Shown here piece after piece: positions 1-6,204 of a DNA stretch of 13,349 nt. Every line of letters begins with the position of its first letter. Positions within the stretch are counted from its first letter, which is position 1. The position numbers were made by a program, and so were the translations under genes. The stretch spans positions 1 to 13,349 of the forward strand of contig CACXGH010000189.1 of assembly GCA_902767175.1 (NCBI GenBank), written 5' to 3'. This DNA is from an uncultured Ruminococcus sp. (GTDB taxonomy: Bacteria > Bacillota > Clostridia > Oscillospirales > Acutalibacteraceae). The notes under the pieces are model-generated. The model saw only the letters and a list, made by a program, of their open reading frames with translations. It made no database searches and was not told where the DNA came from.

Positions 1-64
1 GGGTGTCCGGTGGACACCTCTGCCGAAGGCAGAAGCACCGACCGAGCCGGCAGGCGAGACTCGG
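1..64. repeat. GC-rich tandem hairpins, probable dispersed repeat end
   Basis: Three short inverted repeats follow one another. GGTGTCC/GGACACC (2-8 with 12-18) has a 3-base loop, TCTGCC/GGCAGA (19-24 with 28-33) has a GAA loop, and CCGAG/CTCGG (42-46 with 60-64) closes a wider loop. The block is clearly more GC-rich than the flanking genes. Consecutive small hairpins of this kind are typical of REP-like or MITE-like dispersed repeats. No second copy lies in this window, so the repeat status is inferred from structure and composition. Confidence 0.4.
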
Positions 65-162
65 GGGACATCGACGCTTGTTATATGCGGCAGAAAGGAA
101 AGCTCCTTTGTCAGAGGTCTCACATCTTCCTGAGACAGTCTGCCGGACTTTTTAGAATCCAT
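1..162 (-). CDS. Partial small unknown protein, 3' end cut by window edge
   Basis: An open frame starts with ATG at 162-160 and stays open for all 54 codons to the window edge. The start is preceded by a GGAGAG ribosome binding site four bases upstream, and the frame begins 41 bp after the ftsH stop on the same strand. The first ~32 residues (MDSKKSGRLSQEDVRPLTKE onward) are hydrophilic and mixed in composition, like a real soluble N-terminus. The last ~22 residues (PAGSVGASAFGRGVHRTP at the end) come from a GC-rich, hairpin-dense stretch that looks like a repeat, not an ordinary coding sequence. I do not recognise a family. It could be a real small gene whose 3' end has acquired a repeat, or a chance frame. 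The ribosome binding site and position favour a real gene, but only moderately. Confidence 0.4.
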   Translation of the reverse strand, partial: MDSKKSGRLSQEDVRPLTKELSFLPHITSVDVPRVSPAGSVGASAFGRGVHRTP

Positions 163-180
163 CACTCTCCAAAGCCGGCA
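141..180 (-). other. Stem-loop after ftsH enclosing the next gene's ribosome binding site and start
   Basis: On the minus strand TGCCGGCTTT (180-171) pairs with AAAGTCCGGCA (151-141), giving ten base pairs with a single bulged base. The 19-base loop (170-152) contains the GGAGAG ribosome binding site and the ATG of the downstream small frame. No U-tract follows, so it is a poor intrinsic terminator. It may be a 3' stabilising hairpin for the ftsH transcript or may modulate translation of the next frame. Confidence 0.4.
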
Positions 181-203
181 AAACCTGTAGTATTATGCGG
201 ACC

Positions 204-2174
204 TCATTCGTCTTTTTTGTCTTCTTCCTTTGTTTCTTCCGACTCTGTCTTGCTCTCATCAAGCTCTGTCTCTGTATTGTCGTCATCATCAATGTCAGTA
301 TCCTCTTCATTTTCAACAGGAATAGGCTTGCCTTCCATTGCAAGTGCAAACTGTTCGCCCGACATTTTCTCATGCTCAAACAGGAACTGCGCTACCTTAT
401 GAAGCTCTGCGATGTGTTCACGCAGTATCTTCTCTGTCTTTTCATATCCGTCAGTGATATATTCCTTTACCTCTGCGTCTATCTTTGCGGCAGTTTCCTC
501 TGAATAGGTCTTATTATGGCCGAATTCCTTGCCAAGGAAAACTTCGCCGTCAGATGAGCCGTAGGTTATAGGTCCGAGCTTTTCGCTCATGCCGTACTTA
601 GTTATCATTGAGAATGCAAGGTTTGTAGCTCTTTCGATATCATTTGATGCGCCGGTAGAGATATCTCCGAGAATAACAGCCTCTGCAACACGACCGCCGA
701 GAAGAACAACTATCTCCTCAAGCATTTCCTTTCGTGAACGGTAGGACTTATCCTCTGCCGGAAGTGACATTGTAAAGCCGCCTGCCATACCTCTCGGTAT
801 AATGGATATCTGATGAACAGGATCCTGTGTAGGACAATAGTATGTTGCAACAGCGTGACCTGCCTCATGATATGCTGTAAGCTTCTTTTCCTTGTCGGAC
901 ATTACCCTTGACTTCTTCTCGGTACCTACGACCACCTTGATAGTAGCTTCTTCTACCTCACGCATGGTAATTGCTTTCTGATCCTTTCTTGCCGCAAGAA
1001 GTGCCGCTTCATTGAGAAGGTTTTCAAGATCCGCACCCGTAAAGCCTGCTGTAGACTTTGCTATTGTTTTAAGCTCTACATCGGGAGCAAGGGGCTTGCC
1101 CTTTGCGTGTACCTTGAGTATTTCTTCACGTCCCTTTATATCAGGTCTGCCTACTATAACCTGTCTGTCGAAACGTCCGGGTCTCATAAGTGCAGGGTCA
1201 AGTATATCGGGGCGGTTTGTAGCCGCTATCATGATAACACCCTCGTTTGCACCAAATCCGTCCATTTCTACAAGAAGCTGATTAAGTGTCTGCTCACGCT
1301 CGTCATGACCGCCGCCAAGACCTGCGCCTCTCTGACGTCCTACTGCATCGATCTCATCAATAAAGATGATACACGGAGAGTTCTTTTTAGCCTGATCGAA
1401 AAGGTCTCTGACACGGGACGCACCGACACCGACAAACATTTCAACGAAGTCAGAACCCGAAATAGAGAAAAAAGGAACTCCTGCCTCGCCTGCAACGGCT
1501 CTTGCAAGAAGTGTTTTACCTGTTCCGGGAGGGCCTACAAGAAGAACACCCTTGGGGATCCTTGCTCCAAGCTCATTATATTTCTTCGGATCCTTGAGGA
1601 ACTCAACGATCTCTCTCAGTTCTTCCTTTTCCTCGTCCGCACCGGCAACGTCTGCAAACGTAGTCTTGCGCTTTTCGTCAGTCATATTCTTTATCTTAGC
1701 TTTGCCGAAGCCCATTTGCTTGCCTGCATCGCCGAGACCTCCCGACAGTCTGCGCATAAAGAATATCCACACTCCGGCAAGCAGAGCAATAAGTACCAGA
1801 TTCGGCAAAAAGCTCAGCCACCATGAATTATCCGTTGCCTGTTTCCAATTATACTGCATCGGAGCATCGGGATGATCCTCATTATACTTTGTTACATAAT
1901 CATCTACCGAATCAATGAACAATCCCACACTTGCGACAGTTGTTTTTATTTCTGTCCTGCCCTTATACGGCTTTGTAAGCTTCATATTCAGCTCACCTGT
2001 ACCGAAATCAAGGCTGTACTCCGTTACCTCCTGATTTTTGAACATATAGATGATATCAGAGGTCGGATACTCTTCCTTGGGCTGAAGTGCGAAGATCATA
2101 GCTATGATTATGATAAGAATTATCGGGATACCAAGGTATATCAAGAGGTTGCGTATGGTTTTCTTGCTTTCCAA
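204..2174 (-). CDS. ftsH: ATP-dependent zinc metalloprotease FtsH
   Basis: Membrane-anchored AAA+ protease that forms hexamers and degrades misfolded membrane proteins and selected soluble regulators. The 656-residue length is normal for the family. Visible in order are a first membrane segment at about 9-30, an extracytoplasmic domain, a second membrane segment at about 120-141, Walker A GPPGTGKT (214-221), pore loop MFVG (246-249), Walker B IIFIDEID (269-276), the second region of homology with RPGRFDR (331-337), and the zinc-binding HEAGH (436-440). The probable third zinc ligand is D512 in GASNDIE. The C-terminus from about 622 is a long, very acidic, probably disordered tail. The start is TTG, 10 bases after GGAG in an extended AAAAGGAGTG site; no in-frame ATG nearby fits better. 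It follows hpt by 42 bp, as the last gene of the conserved tilS-hpt-ftsH order. Confidence 0.98.
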   Translation of the reverse strand: MESKKTIRNLLIYLGIPIILIIIIAMIFALQPKEEYPTSDIIYMFKNQEVTEYSLDFGTGELNMKLTKPYKGRTEIKTTVASVGLFIDSVDDYVTKYNEDHPDAPMQYNWKQATDNSWWLSFLPNLVLIALLAGVWIFFMRRLSGGLGDAGKQMGFGKAKIKNMTDEKRKTTFADVAGADEEKEELREIVEFLKDPKKYNELGARIPKGVLLVGPPGTGKTLLARAVAGEAGVPFFSISGSDFVEMFVGVGASRVRDLFDQAKKNSPCIIFIDEIDAVGRQRGAGLGGGHDEREQTLNQLLVEMDGFGANEGVIMIAATNRPDILDPALMRPGRFDRQVIVGRPDIKGREEILKVHAKGKPLAPDVELKTIAKSTAGFTGADLENLLNEAALLAARKDQKAITMREVEEATIKVVVGTEKKSRVMSDKEKKLTAYHEAGHAVATYYCPTQDPVHQISIIPRGMAGGFTMSLPAEDKSYRSRKEMLEEIVVLLGGRVAEAVILGDISTGASNDIERATNLAFSMITKYGMSEKLGPITYGSSDGEVFLGKEFGHNKTYSEETAAKIDAEVKEYITDGYEKTEKILREHIAELHKVAQFLFEHEKMSGEQFALAMEGKPIPVENEEDTDIDDDDNTETELDESKTESEETKEEDKKDE

Positions 2175-2182
2175 GTGGTGAT

Positions 2183-2192
2183 CACTCCTTTT
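2183..2192 (-). promoter_or_regulatory. Ribosome binding site supporting the TTG start of ftsH
   Basis: AAAAGGAGTG lies upstream of the TTG at 2174-2172, and GGAG is separated from it by 10 bases. The match continues as GATCACC, which also resembles the sequence complementary to the 16S rRNA 3' end. The nearby GTG is out of frame with FtsH. This is the main reason for choosing the TTG start. Confidence 0.6.
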
Positions 2193-2216
2193 AGTAATTA
2201 CGGAACAAACTCCGCT

Positions 2217-2759
2217 TTATGAATAGATCTCGGATCTGAGCACACCTACATAAGGCAGATTGCGGTAATGCTCGCTGTAATCCAGACCGTATCCCACAAT
2301 AAAAAGATCGTCGATCGTTCTGCCTGTATAATCAGCCGTTATAGGCTTCTTTCTTCTGGCAGGCTTATCGAACAGGGTGCATATCTTAACAGATGAAGCG
2401 CCCTTTGAGAGCAGATGCTCCTTTATAAATGAAAGTGTATTGCCTGTATCAAGGATATCCTCAACTATAAGGACATCTCTTTCCTTTACGTTGCAGTCAA
2501 CATCCTTTGTTATCCTGACATTGCCCGATGAAACAGCACTGTTTCCGTAACTTGAGGCAGCCATGAAGTCAAGCTGACAGTCGTCAATAGTTATTTTTCT
2601 GAATAGGTCTGCTAAAAACATAATGCTTCCCTTAAGAACGCCGACAACTACAAGAGATTTGTCACGGTAGTCATTATTTATCCTTCCGGCTATCTCTGAA
2701 ACAGTCTTTTCAAGTTCTTCCTCATTCATAAGCTCTTCAAAAATATCCTTATGCAGCAT
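2217..2759 (-). CDS. hpt: Hypoxanthine-guanine phosphoribosyltransferase
   Basis: Purine salvage enzyme that joins hypoxanthine or guanine to PRPP, giving IMP or GMP. At 180 residues it is the usual length for bacterial Hpt/HprT. The type I PRPP-binding motif VLIVEDILDTGNTL is at 96-109. The pyrophosphate-loop region VVVGVLKGSIMFLADL (37-52) and the base-binding DLFIVGYGLDYSEHYRNLPYVG region (151-172) are also intact. The ATG is preceded by AAAGGAAG seven bases away. It sits between tilS (36 bp upstream) and ftsH (42 bp downstream), the same order as in Bacillus subtilis, where the HprT-TilS pair has been linked to ftsH expression. Nothing is missing or unusual. Confidence 0.96.
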   Translation of the reverse strand: MLHKDIFEELMNEEELEKTVSEIAGRINNDYRDKSLVVVGVLKGSIMFLADLFRKITIDDCQLDFMAASSYGNSAVSSGNVRITKDVDCNVKERDVLIVEDILDTGNTLSFIKEHLLSKGASSVKICTLFDKPARRKKPITADYTGRTIDDLFIVGYGLDYSEHYRNLPYVGVLRSEIYS

Positions 2760-2795
2760 AATACAACTTCCTTTCTTTTGGTTGCTTTCACCGTT

Positions 2796-4139
2796 TCAGC
2801 TTATACGGCTGATAACAAGCACTTTCTTTGTAGTTTCTTTTACGGTGCATTCACTGCACACACCTATATCCTCTATCCACAGTGCTTTGCCTTCTGAGGC
2901 AAGCAGTATTTTATCGTTCCTTTGTTCCTTTGGTATTTTCATTTCAATAAATAATTTCTTTACACTTTTCGTTATTTTTCTGCGGCTCGGAGAAAAGCTG
3001 TCGCCGCTTCTTCTTGTTCTGAAAACGCTCGATAATGGTATTGTATCATAATCAAGCGAATTATAAAACAGGTTTTTATCATTTTTTTTACGGTTGTTGA
3101 ATTCCTCTGTATTTATTACAGACAATGAAAAACTTTTATTATTGATAACGCATGGCTGTGATACATCAAAGGGACATTCATCATAGGAGATTTCGTCCTT
3201 TATTTCGGTTATTCTGAATATTCCCTGTGCCGAAACAGCGAAAATACCGTTTCTCAGTTCAACCGCACCACCATTATACACAATTTTTCTGATAAGTTCA
3301 ATATGCTTTGACTCGGGAATTAGTGCAAATTCGGAGCATAACTTTCTTACAGCAGAGGAAAAGACTGCTTCATGCAGCACAGAAAGCTTTTCTGACGAAT
3401 AACCGCCCTGAACTCCGGCACGGCTCAGTGCCTTATCTGCCGAAATATCAATAAAGTCCTGTGCTTCTCTCAGTCTTTTGGAAAGACCGCTTACAGCATT
3501 TTCAAACGACGGATTTATCTCCTTCATAACGGGTACGGCATCAAGCCTCAGCTTATTCCGGTTATACTCTCTTGTAAGATTTGAGCTGTCCGTAACATAC
3601 TCTATTCCGTTCCTGCGGCAGTATTCCTCTGTATCTTCTCTGCCGGCAAAAATTATAGGGCGGATTATATTTCCTCTCACGGGAGGTATTCCGCACAGTC
3701 CTGAAATTCCGCTTCCTCTTGCAAGATTGAAAAGCACTGTCTCGGCATTGTCCGATGCCGTATGTGCTGTTGCTATTTTAGCGTTAAGTTCCTTGGCTTT
3801 ACGCTCAAAAAATTCATATCTCACCTCTCTGCCGCACTGCTCGGTGCCGATATGCCTTTTTGCCGCTTCTGCTCTTATATCGGCATGAAGTACGAACAGT
3901 CCGACGGAGCATTTTTCGCAAAGTGCTCTTGTAAAGGCTTCGTCCCTGTCAGCTTCTTCCCCTCGAAGTCCGTGATTCACATGACAGGCAAATACTTTAA
4001 GCGACATTTTATCCCTTAGTGAGCATAGTGCCAATAACAGCGCACAGGAGTCCGCACCGCCCGACAGTCCTACTATAACAGTATCTCCGATTGAGAGCAT
4101 ATTATATTGTTCAATTGCACTTATTACTTTATTGACCAT
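2796..4139 (-). CDS. tilS: tRNA(Ile)-lysidine synthetase TilS
   Basis: Converts the wobble C34 of the minor tRNA-Ile (CAU anticodon) to lysidine using ATP and lysine, which switches it from methionine to isoleucine charging. It is essential in most bacteria. With the start chosen here it has 447 residues. The N-terminal PP-loop ATPase carries SGGADS (26-31), followed by HVNHGLRG (53-60) and AHTASDNAETV (125-135). The C-terminal TilS domain is at about 368-441, with FRTRRSGDSFSP and KKLFIEMKIP. The start ATG at 4139 gives the typical beginning MVNKVISAIEQYNML and has AGGA just upstream. The frame is open 23 codons further, to 4208, but that extension is cysteine- and arginine-rich, lies wholly inside dnaB and looks like a shadow. 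The gene overlaps the end of dnaB by 11 bp, which suggests translational coupling. Confidence 0.95.
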   Translation of the reverse strand: MVNKVISAIEQYNMLSIGDTVIVGLSGGADSCALLLALCSLRDKMSLKVFACHVNHGLRGEEADRDEAFTRALCEKCSVGLFVLHADIRAEAAKRHIGTEQCGREVRYEFFERKAKELNAKIATAHTASDNAETVLFNLARGSGISGLCGIPPVRGNIIRPIIFAGREDTEEYCRRNGIEYVTDSSNLTREYNRNKLRLDAVPVMKEINPSFENAVSGLSKRLREAQDFIDISADKALSRAGVQGGYSSEKLSVLHEAVFSSAVRKLCSEFALIPESKHIELIRKIVYNGGAVELRNGIFAVSAQGIFRITEIKDEISYDECPFDVSQPCVINNKSFSLSVINTEEFNNRKKNDKNLFYNSLDYDTIPLSSVFRTRRSGDSFSPSRRKITKSVKKLFIEMKIPKEQRNDKILLASEGKALWIEDIGVCSECTVKETTKKVLVISRIS

Positions 4140-5499
4140 TTTCCTGCACCACACCCGTAAAGCGCATGAATTCTCCCTGCCAATGCAGCGGAACGGAGCG
4201 TGCTTCACCGTGTCTGTTCTTAGCGACTATACATTCTCCGCTGTTCCTGTCATCGTCCTCCGACTTTCCTTCGGCATTCTTATAATAATCCTCACGATAG
4301 AGGAAAAGAACTATATCTGCGTCCTGCTCGATAGAACCCGAATCTCTCAGGTCTGAAAGCTGGGGCTTATGCTCGGCTCTCTGTTCACTCGCACGGGAAA
4401 GCTGTGACAATGTTATTACGGGGACGTTGAATTCCTTTGCAAGTATTTTAAGGTTTCGTGTTATCTCTGAAATTTCCTGAACACGGTTATCTATTCTTCT
4501 TGAAGCAGACATAAGCTGCAGATAATCAATAATTACAAGGTCTACATTCTTCAGCCTTCGGAGCTTTGCTTTTATTTCAGGTACAGTGATACCCGGTGTA
4601 TCGTCAAGATATATTTCTGTCTTGCCCAATACATCACCTGCTTCGATAAGCCTTATCCATTCCTCTGAACTAAGCTTTCCTGTTCTCAGTGTTGTACCTG
4701 AAATAAGCGCCTCCATTGAAAGAAGTCGGGAAGAAAGCTGTTCCTTTGTCATTTCAAGTGAGAAAAATGCAATTTTTCTCTTGCATTTCATTGCAACGTG
4801 CTTTGCTATATTCAGTGCAAAGCTTGTTTTTCCCATACCCGGACGGGCTGCAAGCAGAATAAGGTCGGAGCGGTTAAGTCCCGTTATTACATTATCGAGC
4901 ATTCCGATACCGGTCGGAATTCCTTTATAAAGGTCACTTTCCTCCGAATTGAGAAGGTCAAGTCTGTCAAAGGTCTCTATAAGCACCTTGCTTATGCTCT
5001 CCATGCCGTTTTTGCTGCGGTTGTCACGGATATCGAAGATTCTCTGCTCTGCTGAGTCTATAAGCTTAGATATATCCTCGACAGGTCTGCCTGCATCGTA
5101 TATTATCTCTCTTGCATTCAGTATAAGACTTCTCAGCAGGTATTTATCCCTTACGATAGCCGCATAGTACGGAATGTTGTTCATGACCTGCACCGTATCC
5201 GCAAGCTGCATGAGATAGTTCTTTATATCTCCGTCAGAGCTGTCTCGCCTTCCGTTCAGACGGTCAAGTATAGTGATAAGATCTACGGGCTTGCTCAGTG
5301 TGAAAAGCTCTATCATTACCTCATATATCTGCTTATGTGTTGTAAGATGAAAATAATCCCCCGACGGCAGCAGCTCCATCACCTCTGTGAGCTTATCGGC
5401 ATCAAGAAGTATACCTCCCAGAACTGCCTGCTCAGCAACTGCATCATAAGGCAGACTGACATCGGCAGGTGTTAATGTGTTCATTTCCTGTTCACTCAT
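4129..5499 (-). CDS. dnaB: Replicative DNA helicase DnaB (called DnaC in B. subtilis)
   Basis: Hexameric 5'-3' helicase that unwinds DNA at the replication fork and recruits primase. The 456-residue length is usual. The N-terminal DnaB domain at about 15-120 opens with the family signature LPYDAVAEQAVLGGILLD. After a linker comes the RecA-like domain with Walker A RPGMGKTS (219-226), SLEM (247-250), Walker B LVIIDYLQLM (321-330), SQLSR (365-369), LRDSGSIEQDAD (384-395) and the arginine-finger region KNRHG (427-431). No intein interrupts the Walker A or later motifs, where inteins often sit in this family. The ATG follows AGGAAGGG by seven bases. It lies downstream of rplI across a 220-bp gap and overlaps tilS by 11 bp. 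Confidence 0.98.
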   Translation of the reverse strand: MSEQEMNTLTPADVSLPYDAVAEQAVLGGILLDADKLTEVMELLPSGDYFHLTTHKQIYEVMIELFTLSKPVDLITILDRLNGRRDSSDGDIKNYLMQLADTVQVMNNIPYYAAIVRDKYLLRSLILNAREIIYDAGRPVEDISKLIDSAEQRIFDIRDNRSKNGMESISKVLIETFDRLDLLNSEESDLYKGIPTGIGMLDNVITGLNRSDLILLAARPGMGKTSFALNIAKHVAMKCKRKIAFFSLEMTKEQLSSRLLSMEALISGTTLRTGKLSSEEWIRLIEAGDVLGKTEIYLDDTPGITVPEIKAKLRRLKNVDLVIIDYLQLMSASRRIDNRVQEISEITRNLKILAKEFNVPVITLSQLSRASEQRAEHKPQLSDLRDSGSIEQDADIVLFLYREDYYKNAEGKSEDDDRNSGECIVAKNRHGEARSVPLHWQGEFMRFTGVVQENGQ

Positions 5500-5719
5500 T
5501 GTTTTTCCCTTCCTGAACTGATACTGATATCTGACAGAAGACTTCAGGAAGCACTGAATGATACAAGCAATAACGGCACTGTATTTAATCAGCGCTCCCT
5601 TTAATATCAGAAATTAGTATAAAGCGTTAACGGAATTATCCCGAATGATACAAATAATTCGGAATTCCCTCGAATTCCGAATTACAGCAGGGTATATTAC
5701 GGTCAGAAGCTATGCAGTA
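5500..5719 (-). other. Intergenic leader between rplI and dnaB
   Basis: This is the only large gap inside the minus-strand cluster. It holds a strong hairpin at 5655-5684, two copies of an 11-base direct repeat (GAATGATACAA on the plus strand, at 5643-5653 and 5556-5566), and the dnaB ribosome binding site. A TATACT with -10 character lies in the AT-rich part on the minus strand, but there is no convincing -35 box at the right spacing, so I do not call a promoter. No open frame with a ribosome binding site is visible. Confidence 0.5.
5655..5684 (-). terminator. Possible terminator or attenuator hairpin after rplI
   Basis: A perfect 13-bp inverted repeat (TAATTCGGAATTC with its complement) closes a 4-base loop. 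It begins 35 bp past the rplI stop. The bases that follow on the minus strand are ATTTGTATC, only weakly U-rich, so termination would probably be incomplete. It may partly separate rnj-gdpP-rplI from dnaB-tilS-hpt-ftsH. The arms are nearly self-palindromic, so it could also be a protein-binding site or an RNA-processing site. Confidence 0.45.
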
Positions 5720-6172
5720 TTATTGCTCCTGCTCCTTGACCATTATCTTTATATTTGCAGAAATACCCGTATACAGCTTTATCTCGCAATTATATGTACC
5801 GAAAGCTTTTATATCACCCTCAAGTACGACCTTTCTCTTATCTACGGTGATATTATACTCACGAAGAACTGCCGCTGCAACTTCCTTGTTTGTTACAGAG
5901 CCAAAAAGCCTTCCGCCCTGTCCCGCCTTAGCAGTCATAACAAGTGTCTTGCCCTCAAGCTTTGCTGCGTTTTCCTTTGCCTGAGCTGTTTCTACCTCTA
6001 TTTTGTGCTGCTTTGACTGCTCGGCATTCCTGAATTCGTTCATTGCCTGAGCGTCAGCCTCCCTTGCAAGCTTTCTCGGAAGAAGGAAATTCCTTCCGTA
6101 GCCGTCTGAAACGTTGACAAGCTCGCCCTTCTTTCCTGTACCCTTGACATCCTGTAAAAGTATTACCTTCAT
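5720..6172 (-). CDS. rplI: 50S ribosomal protein L9
   Basis: Large-subunit ribosomal protein that binds 23S rRNA near the L1 stalk base. Its long helix connects an N-terminal and a C-terminal globular domain. At 150 residues it has the normal length. The N-terminal domain carries the L9 signature MKVILLQDVKGTGKKGELVN with GYGRNFLLPRKLA (25-37). The connecting helix, rich in A, E, K and Q, runs at about 40-75. The C-terminal domain with GGRLFGSVTNKEVA (86-99) ends at 150. The ATG follows GAGG by seven bases. It is 32 bp downstream of gdpP and upstream of dnaB; gdpP-rplI-dnaB is a well-known order in Firmicutes. There is no rpsF-ssb-rpsR here, unlike the L9 neighbourhood in proteobacteria. Confidence 0.98.
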   Translation of the reverse strand: MKVILLQDVKGTGKKGELVNVSDGYGRNFLLPRKLAREADAQAMNEFRNAEQSKQHKIEVETAQAKENAAKLEGKTLVMTAKAGQGGRLFGSVTNKEVAAAVLREYNITVDKRKVVLEGDIKAFGTYNCEIKLYTGISANIKIMVKEQEQ

Positions 6173-6204
6173 ACTGTTTCCTCTTTTCTTTTAATAAATT
6201 GCGG

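Noticed and set aside
10..503. Plus-strand open frames over the ftsH 3' end (130 and 102 residues)
   Set aside because: They are the reverse strand of the FtsH acidic tail and left-edge repeat, with serine-rich or low-complexity translations and no ribosome binding site.
1107..1826. Plus-strand open frame of 239 residues
   Set aside because: It lies entirely opposite the conserved AAA+ domain of FtsH. Its translation matches no family pattern and it has no ribosome binding site.
4140..4208. Longer TilS start at 4208
   Set aside because: The extra 23 residues lie wholly inside dnaB, are rich in C and R, and precede the usual TilS N-terminus, which has its own ATG and AGGA site at 4139.
5583..5611. 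Possible dnaB promoter around TATACT in the rplI-dnaB gap
   Set aside because: The -10-like element has no acceptable -35 hexamer 16-18 bases upstream, so it is not called as a promoter.
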